A DNA stretch of 38,514 bases. It comes from Acidobacteriaceae bacterium (lineage in GTDB: Bacteria > Acidobacteriota > Terriglobia > Bryobacterales > Bryobacteraceae). Both the position numbers and the translations under genes were made by a program. Below, piece after piece: positions 8,678 through 16,631 of this stretch; within the stretch, counting starts at the first letter, position 1; the number at the start of each line of letters is the position of its first letter. Under the pieces are notes generated by a model. The model saw only the letters and a program-made list of their open reading frames with translations, did not search any database and was not told the DNA's origin. The stretch covers positions 1 through 38,514 of the forward strand of contig JAFAUR010000927.1 of the NCBI GenBank assembly GCA_019243205.1, given 5' to 3'.

Positions 8678-8685
8678 CATCCGGA

Positions 8686-10107
8686 ATGCTGAAGACGAAC
8701 CTACTGCTGCTCCTGCTTCTCACGTTTCATGCTGCCGCTCAGCAGTTCGATACCGCAATCATCAACGGCCGCGTGATCGACCCGGAGTCCGGCCTTGATG
8801 CCGTCCGGAACATCGGCATTCAGGACGGACGCATAGCGATCATCTCGGCAAGCCCGCTCCAGGCTAAGTCAACGATTGACGCAAAGGGCCTTATCGTTAC
8901 ACCGGGATTCATTGATCTTCATTCGCACGGTCAAACGCCAGAGAATTATCGCTTCAAGGCTCGCGATGGGGTCACAACGGCGCTCGAGCTTGAAGTTGGT
9001 GTCTGGCCCGTTCCTTCGTGGTATGCTGCGCGAACCGGTAAGGCCTTGATCAACTTCGGCGCAAGCAGCGGCCACATCCCCGCTCAGATCGCAGTTATGC
9101 ACGATAGCGGCAAACTGCTTCCGCGGGACGAAGCGGTCCGACGCGCTCCAACCGACGAAGAGCAGCGTGCAATTCTGGCTCACGTTAAAGAAGGTCTGGA
9201 CGACGGCGCATTGGGTGTCGGAATGGGCATCGCGTACGTCCCGAAAGATACACGCGAACAGATCCTCCAGGTTTTTCAGGTTGCGGCGGCTTACAAGCAG
9301 CCCTGCTTTGTGCACATCCGCAATGGCGGACCGGTCGAGCCCGGAGTGGTCGACGCCTTACAGGAAGTCCTGGCTGATGCAGTCTCGGCGGGAGCGCCTC
9401 TGCATGTCGTTCACATCACCAGCATGGGGCTCGGCCAGACGCCCCTCGCATTGCAAATGATCGAAGGCGCGCGACGTCACGGACTCGACGTGACCACCGA
9501 AGCCTACCCGTACACAGCGGGAATGACCGACATCTCTTCAGCAGTATTCAACCCGGGCTGGCAGGAGCATCAGGGCGGAATCACATATCACGACCTCCAG
9601 TGGGCCGCGACCGGCGAGCGGCTCACCGAAAAAACATTCGAACTGTATCGCCGACAGGGAGGAATGGTCGCGATTCATAGCATTCCCGAAGCCGATGTGA
9701 AAATCGCAGTCGCCGATCCCTCCGTGATGATCGCGAGTGACGGTATTCTCGACAACGGCAAAGGACACCCCCGCGCGGCCGGTTGTTACGCCCGCGTCCT
9801 CGGCCGCTATGTTCGCGAAGGGCATGTACTGTCTCTCATGGACGCGGTGCGAAAAATGACGCTCCTGCCCGCCAACCGTCTCGGATTGCAAAACAAGGGG
9901 CGCATCCGCGTGGGTGCCGACGCGGACCTCACCGTTTTCGATCCCGCGCACGTCATTGACCGGGCTACCTTCGAAAATCCCGCCCAATACTCGGAAGGGA
10001 TTCTGTATGTCCTTGTAAACGGCAGTCTCGTGGTGAAAAACGGCGCGCTCCAGGAAAGCGTTGCTCCTGGACGTCCTGTCAGACGCGCGGTCCACGCTAC
10101 CAGCTAA
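8686..10107 (+). CDS. Exported N-acyl-D-amino-acid deacylase-like amidohydrolase
   Basis: The 473-residue protein belongs to the amidohydrolase superfamily and looks like D-aminoacylase. A signal peptide (LLLLLLLTFHAAAQ) precedes the small beta domain (INGRVIDPESGLDAVRNIGI). The metal centre is readable: His79 and His81 in DLHSHG, a glutamate at ELEVG (101-103), His210 in CFVHIRNGG, His243 in VVHITSMG, and Asp352 in IASDG. NRLGLQNKGRIRVGADADL near the end is the usual closing motif of the family. It probably hydrolyses N-acyl-D-amino acids or a related amide in the periplasm, perhaps from cell-wall or secreted peptides; the substrate is not deducible. There is no clear Shine-Dalgarno, and a -10-like box sits directly upstream. 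Confidence 0.85.
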   Translation: MLKTNLLLLLLLTFHAAAQQFDTAIINGRVIDPESGLDAVRNIGIQDGRIAIISASPLQAKSTIDAKGLIVTPGFIDLHSHGQTPENYRFKARDGVTTALELEVGVWPVPSWYAARTGKALINFGASSGHIPAQIAVMHDSGKLLPRDEAVRRAPTDEEQRAILAHVKEGLDDGALGVGMGIAYVPKDTREQILQVFQVAAAYKQPCFVHIRNGGPVEPGVVDALQEVLADAVSAGAPLHVVHITSMGLGQTPLALQMIEGARRHGLDVTTEAYPYTAGMTDISSAVFNPGWQEHQGGITYHDLQWAATGERLTEKTFELYRRQGGMVAIHSIPEADVKIAVADPSVMIASDGILDNGKGHPRAAGCYARVLGRYVREGHVLSLMDAVRKMTLLPANRLGLQNKGRIRVGADADLTVFDPAHVIDRATFENPAQYSEGILYVLVNGSLVVKNGALQESVAPGRPVRRAVHATS

Positions 10108-10145
10108 CGCTCCGGGCTTCCGTTTTGTGATCTACGTTAGTGAAC

Positions 10146-11111
10146 ATGACCTCAACCCCGCCCGCCGGAACTACCGGCTCGCACACCAGCGCTGATCTCG
10201 GCTTCAGCCAGCACTTATCGCAACGTCTGCATCGACTCGTCAATCGCGATGGCCGCATCAATGTGCAACGTTCGGGTCGAGGTCTGATGGATTCCGTTTC
10301 GTACGATAGGCTGCTGCTTATGTCGTGGCCACGCTTCTTTGTGCTGGTGACGTTTTCGTTTATTCTCCTCAACGTAATCTTCGGCGCCGCATACTTGGCC
10401 TGTGGCAAACAAGCGCTCGCGTTGAACGGACCGGATATAAAGGTGAGCGACGTTTGGCGGGCATTCTTCTTCAGCGTGCACACCTTTGCAACCATCGGCT
10501 ACGGCAACATCGTTGCGATTGGCCTACCGGCAAACCTGTTAGTTGCTCTGGAAGCGTTGGTCGGACTACTCGCATACGCGATTGCCACGGGCCTCCTCTT
10601 CGCTCGTTTCTCGCGCCCGCTGGCCCGCATTCGCTTCAGCCGCTACGCCGCCATCGCCCCTGACGCGGCCGGTAATTCAGCTCTCGAGATTCGTCTGGCA
10701 AACCCCACTCGCACCGAGATGATTCAACTGAAAGCAGGTCTCTTATTCTCATTTTTCGATAACTCGCTAACCCCCGCCGCCCGGCGTTTCTTCCCGCTGT
10801 CGCTGGAACGAGAAGCCGTCGCCTTTATGCCGCTCATCTGGACACTCACGCATCCGATCGACAAGAACAGCCCTCTGTTCGGGCTTGATGCCGCTCGTTT
10901 GAACGCGACGCGTGCGGAGATTCTCCTTAATATGGCCGGTATCGACGAGGTCTCGGCTCAAAGCGTCTACTCACGCACGTCTTACACCGCCGCCGATATC
11001 GTGTGGAATGCCAAGCATTCCGACATCTATATCCGCGATGCCGATTCCAACCTGCTTGGCATCGATCTCAGCCGCTTTGATGAGATGATCCCGCTCGAGA
11101 GCCGCAGGTAG
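10146..11111 (+). CDS. KirBac-type inward-rectifier potassium channel
   Basis: The 321-residue protein has the bacterial Kir plan: cytoplasmic N-terminus, a slide helix, outer membrane helix (WPRFFVLVTFSFILLNVIFGAAYLA), pore helix with selectivity filter TIGYGN, inner helix (LVALEALVGLLAYAIATGLLFARF), then an immunoglobulin-like cytoplasmic domain of about 170 residues. FARFSRP after the inner helix is typical of KirBac. It should conduct K+ across the inner membrane under control of its cytoplasmic domain. I prefer ATG 10146 over GTG 10140, two codons upstream; neither has a strong ribosome site. It follows the amidohydrolase gene by 38 bp and may be read through from it, but no functional tie is evident. 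Family call is firm; ligand and gating are unknown. Confidence 0.93.
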   Translation: MTSTPPAGTTGSHTSADLGFSQHLSQRLHRLVNRDGRINVQRSGRGLMDSVSYDRLLLMSWPRFFVLVTFSFILLNVIFGAAYLACGKQALALNGPDIKVSDVWRAFFFSVHTFATIGYGNIVAIGLPANLLVALEALVGLLAYAIATGLLFARFSRPLARIRFSRYAAIAPDAAGNSALEIRLANPTRTEMIQLKAGLLFSFFDNSLTPAARRFFPLSLEREAVAFMPLIWTLTHPIDKNSPLFGLDAARLNATRAEILLNMAGIDEVSAQSVYSRTSYTAADIVWNAKHSDIYIRDADSNLLGIDLSRFDEMIPLESRR

Positions 11112-11156
11112 TAAGCTGTGCCGTGATTTCGATACCAGCGCTGATTCCAATCCCTT

Positions 11157-11187
11157 CGCGTGTGGGCTCGACAGCCCGATAGACGCG
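11157..11187. terminator. Hairpin between convergent genes
   Basis: Nested inverted repeats CGCGT/ACGCG (11157-11161 with 11183-11187) and GGGCT/AGCCC (11164-11168 with 11173-11177) form a stem with a 4-nt loop and a small internal loop. It lies between the ends of the channel and phosphatase genes. There is no T-tract, so factor-dependent or bidirectional termination is only a guess. Confidence 0.4.
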
Positions 11188-11215
11188 GGAGCGAAAGGAC
11201 CGGAGCACTAACGAG

Positions 11216-12028
11216 CTAGTTAACCGTGGCTTGCGGCGCGGCCGGCGGCCGGCTCAGCGTAATCGAATCGGTTCGAATCTTGTCCCATTCCTGCAGCGTC
11301 AATCCGTGCGACTGAAAGAAGGCGCGAATCTGCGCCGCCGTCCAGCCAAACAGATCCTCCAGCATGGGAACCAGGACGCTCGACGCATCCTCGCTCAGAA
11401 TGGTCCGGCTCGCAATCGGGGTTAAGTACTTGTTCTCCGAGACGGCAATCGTCAGCCCATCCAGGCGGTTTACGTGAAGCATCACGTGCACGTCGGAACT
11501 GCCGTCGCCGACATACACGATGCTGTCATGTCCAATCTTCATCTGCGCTCTCAGCTCGTCCACAACGGTGACCTTGCCGTATCCGGCCGGAAGCTGAATG
11601 ATCGACTCGATCTCGCCCGATTCGGTATACCGGAAGCGCGTCCCGTGAATGTGGTCGGGTTGCACCATCCCTTCAAGCGCCGATTGAATCACCTCTTCCG
11701 GCGCCGCTGAGACGACGTGAAACGAAAACTCATTGCCGTTCAGGTCTCGCAATATATTCGAGAGGAGATCAATATTCTCCTTAAGCCGGATCTGCTTGCC
11801 GACCGCGGCCAGATGTTCTCTGCGAACACACCGGAACTGCGGGTCGTGCAAGAGCAGGTACGCCAGCTCGCCGCCCTGCTGAACCAGGTGAATATCGGCA
11901 AGGCCTCTCACACGCTCCTCGAATCCTTCTACGCCGATCATTTTGCTTAGCACAAGGCCCGAGTCGTTGAAGCTGAGTGTCTGATCGAAGTCGCTGACAA
12001 ATAAATAATGTTTTCCTGTGCGGGTCAT
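11216..12028 (-). CDS. HAD-superfamily phosphatase, SerB/HAD-IB-like
   Basis: The 270-residue cytoplasmic protein carries all four HAD motifs: DFDQT (Asp13 nucleophile and Asp15), Ser107 in VVSAAP, Lys152 in GYGKVTV, and GDGSSD (Asp175 and Asp179). The layout is closest to the phosphoserine-phosphatase-like HAD-IB group, with a helical cap between motifs I and II. It is a phosphomonoesterase of unknown substrate. AGGAG lies at a good distance from ATG 12026-12028. The gene is divergent from a GntR/LacI-type sugar regulator, so a sugar phosphate is a fair guess, but nothing in the protein itself shows it. It converges with the potassium channel gene. Confidence 0.82.
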   Translation of the reverse strand: MTRTGKHYLFVSDFDQTLSFNDSGLVLSKMIGVEGFEERVRGLADIHLVQQGGELAYLLLHDPQFRCVRREHLAAVGKQIRLKENIDLLSNILRDLNGNEFSFHVVSAAPEEVIQSALEGMVQPDHIHGTRFRYTESGEIESIIQLPAGYGKVTVVDELRAQMKIGHDSIVYVGDGSSDVHVMLHVNRLDGLTIAVSENKYLTPIASRTILSEDASSVLVPMLEDLFGWTAAQIRAFFQSHGLTLQEWDKIRTDSITLSRPPAAPQATVN

Positions 12029-12186
12029 GAAATTTCTCCTATGTTGATATCGGAAGAGAAACGCTGCTAAATCGCTTGTCGGAGGGAAACTCGTCTCGGA
12101 CGTGCGTGGTAGCGAACGGGGCAGGAAGGAGCGTTAGAGGTGCAACGTCCCCTCATACGAGTTTAGATGGAAACCGCCCCGCGTCG

Positions 12187-12215
12187 TTGCCGAGGACGCG
12201 AGAAAGTTGTTATAT
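12187..12215 (+). promoter_or_regulatory. Candidate sigma70 promoter of the GntR/LacI regulator, apparently leaderless
   Basis: TTGCCG (12187-12192), a 17-nt gap and TTATAT (12210-12215) make a fair promoter. The transcript would begin about 12222-12224, and the preferred ATG is at 12226, leaving almost no leader. This also argues against a longer reading frame that opens at 12076. Confidence 0.5.
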
Positions 12216-12225
12216 CTGGTTGCGC

Positions 12226-13344
12226 ATGGCTGGTGAGCACTCGCTCCGGTTCAGGCCGAAATATCAGCAACTGTTCGAATCGCTGAAGGCCGACATTCTT
12301 TCCGGGCGCTACAAACCAGGGCAAAAACTTCCGAGTGAGGCAGCGCTCGTGAAGAGATCGGGCGCCTCCCGCATCACTGTCGGTCGCGCGATACGCGAGC
12401 TGCAGAATCTAAATCTCGTCGACCGCGTCGCCGGGTCCGGCACGTACGTTCGCGATCTCGCGACCGAAACGCGCCCGCATCTCTTCGGTCTTCTGATTCC
12501 CGATCTCGGCGAAACAGAGATCTTCGAACCGGTGTGCCATGGTATTGCCAATGCTCCCGAAGCGCCCGAGCACGCCCTGCTATGGGGCCACGCCGATGCG
12601 CACGCCGCGAAACCCGAGCAGGCGTGGCGCCTCTGCCAGCAGTACATCGCGAATCAGGTGTCCGGTGTGTTCTTTGCTCCGCTCGAGTTTGAAAGCGAAG
12701 CCGGCAAGACGAACCGCCGTATTCTGCTCGCACTGCGCCAGGCCAACATCCCTGTCGTGCTGCTCGACCGGCGCGCTTCGAAAACGCCGGAACGGAATCG
12801 CCCTGATCTGGTCGGCCTCAACAATCGTCATGCCGGCTATATTGCAACTGAGCACCTGATCAACTTGGGGTGCAGGCGAATCGCTTTCCTCGCTCAGCAC
12901 GGCGCTGCGTCCAGCATCGACGAGCGTCTCGCGGGTTACAACGAGGCGCTGTCTGCGCACGGGTTGCGTCCCGAAGTGGAATCCACCCAGCTCGACTCCG
13001 ATAGTCAATCGCTGTTTTCACCGCGCCGCAACAGGCAAGTGTCGAGCGAGGCTTTCGTGTGCGTCAACGACCGGGTTGCCGGACAACTCATGCAAGTCTT
13101 TCTCGGCCGCGGGATCAGAATCCCCGACGATGTCCGGCTTGTTGGAATCGACGATGTTTCCTACGCCACTCTGTTGCCCGTTCCTCTGACCACCATTCGC
13201 CAGCCCACGCGCGAAATCGGCGAAGCCGCGCTACGCACGATGCTCGACCGCCTTCGTACACCTCGGCTTCCGCCGCGCGAAATCCTGCTCGATGGTGAAC
13301 TCATCGTGCGCAAATCCTGCGGCGCGTCTGCAAACGTTGCTTGA
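12226..13344 (+). CDS. GntR-LacI chimeric transcriptional regulator
   Basis: The 372-residue protein joins a GntR winged helix (about residues 10-77: YQQLFESLKADILSGRYKPG, LPSEAAL, ASRITVGRAIRELQ, GSGTYV) to a LacI-type sugar-binding domain (about 85-365), as in AraR-like repressors. The C-terminal half shows VVLLDRRA, RRIAFL, FVCVNDRVAGQLMQVFLGRGIRIPDDVRLVGIDDVSYA and PLTTIRQP, all classic for the LacI/GalR fold. It should bind an operator and be released or engaged by a small sugar. The frame extends upstream to 12076, but those 50 residues are unlike any domain, and a promoter-like sequence lies immediately before ATG 12226. A perfect palindrome 3' of the gene, ahead of GH13, is a candidate binding site. 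Targets probably include GH13 and itself. Confidence 0.9.
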   Translation: MAGEHSLRFRPKYQQLFESLKADILSGRYKPGQKLPSEAALVKRSGASRITVGRAIRELQNLNLVDRVAGSGTYVRDLATETRPHLFGLLIPDLGETEIFEPVCHGIANAPEAPEHALLWGHADAHAAKPEQAWRLCQQYIANQVSGVFFAPLEFESEAGKTNRRILLALRQANIPVVLLDRRASKTPERNRPDLVGLNNRHAGYIATEHLINLGCRRIAFLAQHGAASSIDERLAGYNEALSAHGLRPEVESTQLDSDSQSLFSPRRNRQVSSEAFVCVNDRVAGQLMQVFLGRGIRIPDDVRLVGIDDVSYATLLPVPLTTIRQPTREIGEAALRTMLDRLRTPRLPPREILLDGELIVRKSCGASANVA

Positions 13345-13373
13345 CCTGCCAGTGGCAGGTTTCGATGTATACT
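13344..13373 (+). promoter_or_regulatory. Perfect inverted repeat with downstream -10 box ahead of GH13
   Basis: ACCTGCC-AGT-GGCAGGT (13344-13360) is a perfect inverted repeat with 7-bp arms. The sequence TGTATACT follows, giving a -10 box TATACT at 13368-13373. The repeat covers where a -35 box would lie, so a repressor bound there would block RNA polymerase. The repeat starts on the last base of the regulator gene, making autonomous control of GH13 by that regulator plausible. The expected leader to ATG 13507 is about 125 nt. Confidence 0.55.
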
Positions 13374-13506
13374 GAAGCCCCAGGGATCGCAGAAGGGTAC
13401 ACTCCCGTGCAAAGAACCGTTCCCCCCGTTGCTCTGTACCATCTGTGCTCGCGATACCAAGAGCCGGCGCGGGTGCACGCATGGACGCTCAAGCATCATC
13501 CCGGGG

Positions 13507-15000
13507 ATGAACGCCTTGAATAACGCCAAGTGGCCGCAATATCCAAACATTTACGAAATCAACACGTGGGTTTGGCTATCCGAGTTGTCTCAGCGAAGCA
13601 ACAGCCGTATTGATCTGAACGGCGTAAACCCGCAGGTATGGGATGCGATCGGAAGCCTGGGCTTTGACTCGGTTTGGCTGATGGGCGTTTGGGAGCGAAG
13701 TCCGGCTGGAATTGAAATAGCCAACGCGAACCCCGCCTTACGAGCTGAGTTCGAACGGGTTCTTCCTGATTTTGCTCCCGAGGATAACGTCGGCTCTCCG
13801 TATTGCATTCGGAATTATCATGTCGATCGCCGGCTTGGGGGTGATGAAGGACTGGCATTAGCCAGAAGGGCGCTCGCTGAACGCGGGATGCGCCTGATTC
13901 TGGATTTTGTCCCGAATCACGTTGCCCCCGATCACGATTGGGCCCGCGAACATCCGGAATACTTCATTCAGGGAAGCAAGCAAGATCTTGCAAACGATCC
14001 GGCGGGGTTCATGGAACGCGAGGGAACGGTTTTTGCACGCGGGCGAGATCCGTACTTCCCGCCATGGCCGGATGTGCTTCAAATCAACGCGTTCGAACCC
14101 CGGCTCCGAAGCGCGGTAATCGAGACTATCTCGCGGATCGCTACCCAATGCGACGGGATTCGCTGTGATATGGCAATGCTGTTTCTGAATGCCATCTTCG
14201 AGCGCACCTGGACTTTTCGTGCCGGACCGCCACCAACATCGGAGTACTGGGAAGACGTGATACACGCCCTTAAGAGCTCCCATCCCGATTTTTTGTTCAT
14301 CGCGGAAGCGTATTGGGATTTGGAATGGGAGCTACAGCAGAAGGGATTTGACTTCTGCTACGACAAGCGACTTTATGACCGCCTGAAAAGCGAAAATGCC
14401 GAATCCGTGCGGCTTCACCTCTGTGCGGACCCGGCATATCAGGACAAGCTGCTTCGGTTTCTCGAGAATCATGACGAGCCCAGAGCCGCCTCCGAATTTC
14501 CGGAGCCGAAACTCCGCGCCGCGGCGATAACGACTGCAACTCAAACGGGCGCGAGGCTCTTTCATGAGGGGCAGTTCGAGGGCCGGAAAGTTAAACTTCC
14601 CGTGTTTCTCGGCCGGCGACCGGCGGAGATCGTGGATGTAGAGCTTCAAGATTTCTATCGCAAGCTGCTAAAGATAATTAACGCGGCTGCTTCTGGTGAG
14701 AGTGACTGGAAACTTTGCGAACGAAGCGGATGGCCGGACAATTCGAGCTTCGAAAATATCGTTGCCTGGAGTTGGGCCAGCCCGGAACAGCGATATCTCG
14801 TAATCGTAAATCTCAGCCCTCGTTCGGCTCAAGCGCAGGTGCACCTGCCTTGGAGCGACTTGGGAGGAAGAGTGTGGCATTTGGAAGACCAGTTGTCAGG
14901 AGCCCGTTTCGATCGTGATGGTAATCAGATGCAGTCTCCCGGACTGTACGTGGACCTGGGGCCGTGGAACTACCACGTTTTACAATGCAAGCCCGTCTGA
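13507..15000 (+). CDS. Cytoplasmic GH13 alpha-amylase-family enzyme
   Basis: The 497-residue protein has the GH13 catalytic barrel: LGFDSVWLMGVWE (conserved region near beta2), DFVPNH (133-138), nucleophile Asp221 in GIRCDMAM, acid/base Glu267 in FIAEAYWD, and transition-state Asp323 in ENHDEPR. A C-terminal beta domain follows (VIVNLSPRSAQAQVHL). No signal peptide is seen, so it acts in the cytoplasm, on maltodextrin, glycogen or a related alpha-glucoside; hydrolysis versus transglycosylation cannot be told. GLFH-type substrate loops are not diagnostic here. ATG 13507 (MNALNN) is chosen because residues upstream look unrelated to the family. It follows the regulator and a palindromic operator, and GH77 lies 4.6 kb downstream. 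Confidence 0.9.
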   Translation: MNALNNAKWPQYPNIYEINTWVWLSELSQRSNSRIDLNGVNPQVWDAIGSLGFDSVWLMGVWERSPAGIEIANANPALRAEFERVLPDFAPEDNVGSPYCIRNYHVDRRLGGDEGLALARRALAERGMRLILDFVPNHVAPDHDWAREHPEYFIQGSKQDLANDPAGFMEREGTVFARGRDPYFPPWPDVLQINAFEPRLRSAVIETISRIATQCDGIRCDMAMLFLNAIFERTWTFRAGPPPTSEYWEDVIHALKSSHPDFLFIAEAYWDLEWELQQKGFDFCYDKRLYDRLKSENAESVRLHLCADPAYQDKLLRFLENHDEPRAASEFPEPKLRAAAITTATQTGARLFHEGQFEGRKVKLPVFLGRRPAEIVDVELQDFYRKLLKIINAAASGESDWKLCERSGWPDNSSFENIVAWSWASPEQRYLVIVNLSPRSAQAQVHLPWSDLGGRVWHLEDQLSGARFDRDGNQMQSPGLYVDLGPWNYHVLQCKPV

Positions 15001-15694
15001 CCGCCGGCGTAGTTGCATTTTCCGCGCGCAGTCTGTGGTTGCAGGGCTTCGAGAAGATTTTCACCTCTTAATCGAACGATTGTTGATCGCTTACAGCAGA
15101 CCCCGGGCTCCTGGCAAAACCTGCCTGAGACTCTCCGCCGTGGAATCTTACCATCGCGCTCCCTGCTTCCGGGTGGCCTCACCTGTCCTTTCTCTACCTA
15201 CTAACGGGATCGAAAGGTCACTTGCGCACTCATCTGCTTTGCGGAATGATCAAGCCCAAACGCACCATTCCATACGTCGTTGAGCCGCACGCGGCATGTA
15301 TAACTGACACCTTCAACAGGGGTGCACGCTTGGAATGCGCAAGAATTTCTCGTCTTCGTACGCGTACTCTGCTCTTCGGCGGAACCTTTGTACCGTTACT
15401 AATTCCATCGGAGTATAACGATAAGTGCCATTATCGGCGTAAATCGGTGGAACGCTAACATTTTCAAGGGAAATTGTCTTTCTACAATAGACCAATCGCT
15501 TTATCAGGATAGTCCTAGATGGACCATTGAGTCACTCCTAATGCCGTAAGTTTTACAGGGCTATCCATCTTCTCTAAGTCGTTTGTCCCCAGTACATTTG
15601 GTGGTTGTAGTTAGTAAATGCAGTTCTTTCCTCGGGAGGCACATGTCAGTTAGTCTGGCGTTGGGTAGGGAGCCTCAGGGTTATCTGTACCTGG

Positions 15695-15710
15695 TCATGA
15701 CTAGTCATGA
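15695..15710. promoter_or_regulatory. Perfect 16-bp palindrome upstream of PEP-CTERM gene
   Basis: TCATGACTAGTCATGA is a perfect palindrome that ends 22 nt before ATG 15733 and 13 nt before its ribosome site. The half-site TCATGA is also directly repeated. Its place suits a repressor operator or an mRNA hairpin near the ribosome site. A weak -10-like TTATCT lies at 15681-15686. Confidence 0.5.
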
Positions 15711-15723
15711 AAATTCTCTCTAC

Positions 15724-15729
15724 GGAGGA
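15724..15729 (+). promoter_or_regulatory. Strong ribosome binding site for the second PEP-CTERM gene
   Basis: GGAGGA lies 3-4 nt before ATG 15733 and supports that start over the in-frame ATG 15643, which also has a GGGAGG upstream but would put an extra 30 residues before the signal peptide. Confidence 0.6.
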
Positions 15730-15732
15730 CAA

Positions 15733-16485
15733 ATGCATTTATCTAAACTCATAGGAGCGAAAGCTTCGAACGGGGGTAGGATTGGAAACCGGTTCCTTCT
15801 TGCTCTCGCGATCGGCGCGATTGCGGCTGCACCTTCTTTCGCAAGCACAATCGACCTGGGCATTAACGGCGACGCAGAAGTAGGTGCGAACTTCATTCTC
15901 TTCGCTAGCGACTATCCGCACGACACAACCTTTGCGCCTGCATCCGGCTACGGGAACATCGTTGTGACGCAGGTTCAGCCTGGCAACATCCTGAGCAATG
16001 CCGGCGTAACCGCGGGTGAAGGCGGCTCCATCATGAGCCTGAGCTCCGCCACTACTCCGGTAAAGTCCAACCCGGACTTCACAAACCCCTACAGCCCGTT
16101 TCCGTTCATCACATTTGCAAGCGGCGGTTCCAATGAGCAGTTGTATCTCACGGCTCTGTTGCAGGGTGATTTCGCACCGGGCACCCCCTTCACTTTCACC
16201 AATACCCCGAATGGCCTGGTAGCGAGCTTCAATGTGGACGGGTACATCCTGGATATAAGCAGCGGCGCGAAGACGAACTATACAGGCACGTTTTCGGCGA
16301 CGTTCAATGGCGTCATGTCAAGCGCGGACCTGCTCGCCGCGCTGCCGGTGCAAACGCCTTTCTCTGCTACCTTCACTCTGACGACCGCACCCAGCGTCCC
16401 GGAGCCCGGCTCCCTGATGCTCATGGGAGCTGGATTGCTGAGCCTCGGCTTCATCGGCCGGCGCCGGTTCGCCCAGAAGGGCTAA
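15733..16485 (+). CDS. PEP-CTERM sorting-domain protein, second copy type
   Basis: The 250-residue protein has a signal peptide (RFLLALAIGAIAAAPSFAS, residues about 20-38), a glycine-, serine- and threonine-rich beta body with no family I recognise, and a classical PEP-CTERM tail: VPEPGS, hydrophobic LMLMGAGLLSLGFI, and basic GRRRFAQKG. It should be exported and cut by an exosortase near the outer surface. The body is unlike that of the first PEP-CTERM protein, so the two are not recent duplicates. GGAGGA precedes the chosen ATG, and a perfect palindrome lies just upstream. The next gene, an NHL-repeat protein, is 146 bp downstream on the same strand. Role unknown; surface matrix or adhesion is the usual inference. 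Confidence 0.87.
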   Translation: MHLSKLIGAKASNGGRIGNRFLLALAIGAIAAAPSFASTIDLGINGDAEVGANFILFASDYPHDTTFAPASGYGNIVVTQVQPGNILSNAGVTAGEGGSIMSLSSATTPVKSNPDFTNPYSPFPFITFASGGSNEQLYLTALLQGDFAPGTPFTFTNTPNGLVASFNVDGYILDISSGAKTNYTGTFSATFNGVMSSADLLAALPVQTPFSATFTLTTAPSVPEPGSLMLMGAGLLSLGFIGRRRFAQKG

Positions 16486-16631
16486 TTCAGAACGCTTCGC
16501 ATGTCTCCCGCGCGGAGGAAGCGAAGGGAATAGCAGTCTCCCTACCTTTCTCCACGCTTTTTGTTTTGTTTCCGGGTTCGAGCGGATATAGTATGCAAAG
16601 GGTCTCGCTCACAACCTAAATTCAGAGGAAT

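Larger units (their letters stand above)
15001..15732 (+). other. 732-bp gene-free stretch before the second PEP-CTERM gene
   Basis: No open frame here has a recognisable domain with a credible start. Visible structures are a 6-bp inverted repeat CGATAA-GTGCCA-TTATCG at 15419-15436, a GGATAG/CTATCC pairing across about 15508-15565, and the strong palindrome at 15695-15710. The right end has lower GC content than the flanking genes. It may carry a long leader or a small RNA for the PEP-CTERM gene, but no known RNA family is recognised. Confidence 0.4.

Noticed and set aside
11268-11282. GGTTCGAATC, similar to a tRNA T-loop
   Set aside because: It lies inside the reading frame of the HAD phosphatase, and no acceptor, D or anticodon stems can be drawn around it.
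12076-12225. 50-residue N-terminal extension of the GntR/LacI regulator
   Set aside because: Sequence unlike any domain, and a promoter-like element lies within it right before ATG 12226.
13341-13373. TTGACC and TATACT as a -35/-10 pair
   Set aside because: The spacing is 21 bp, too long for a normal sigma70 promoter; the palindrome with an extended -10 is the better reading.
15222-15458. Open frame in the gene-free stretch
   Set aside because: No ribosome site, no domain, and arginine-rich residues typical of random GC-rich frames.
16495-16573. Terminator after the second PEP-CTERM gene
   Set aside because: CTTCGC/GCGAAG arms are only 6 bp, with a 20-nt loop, and the T-rich tract is about 30 nt further on.
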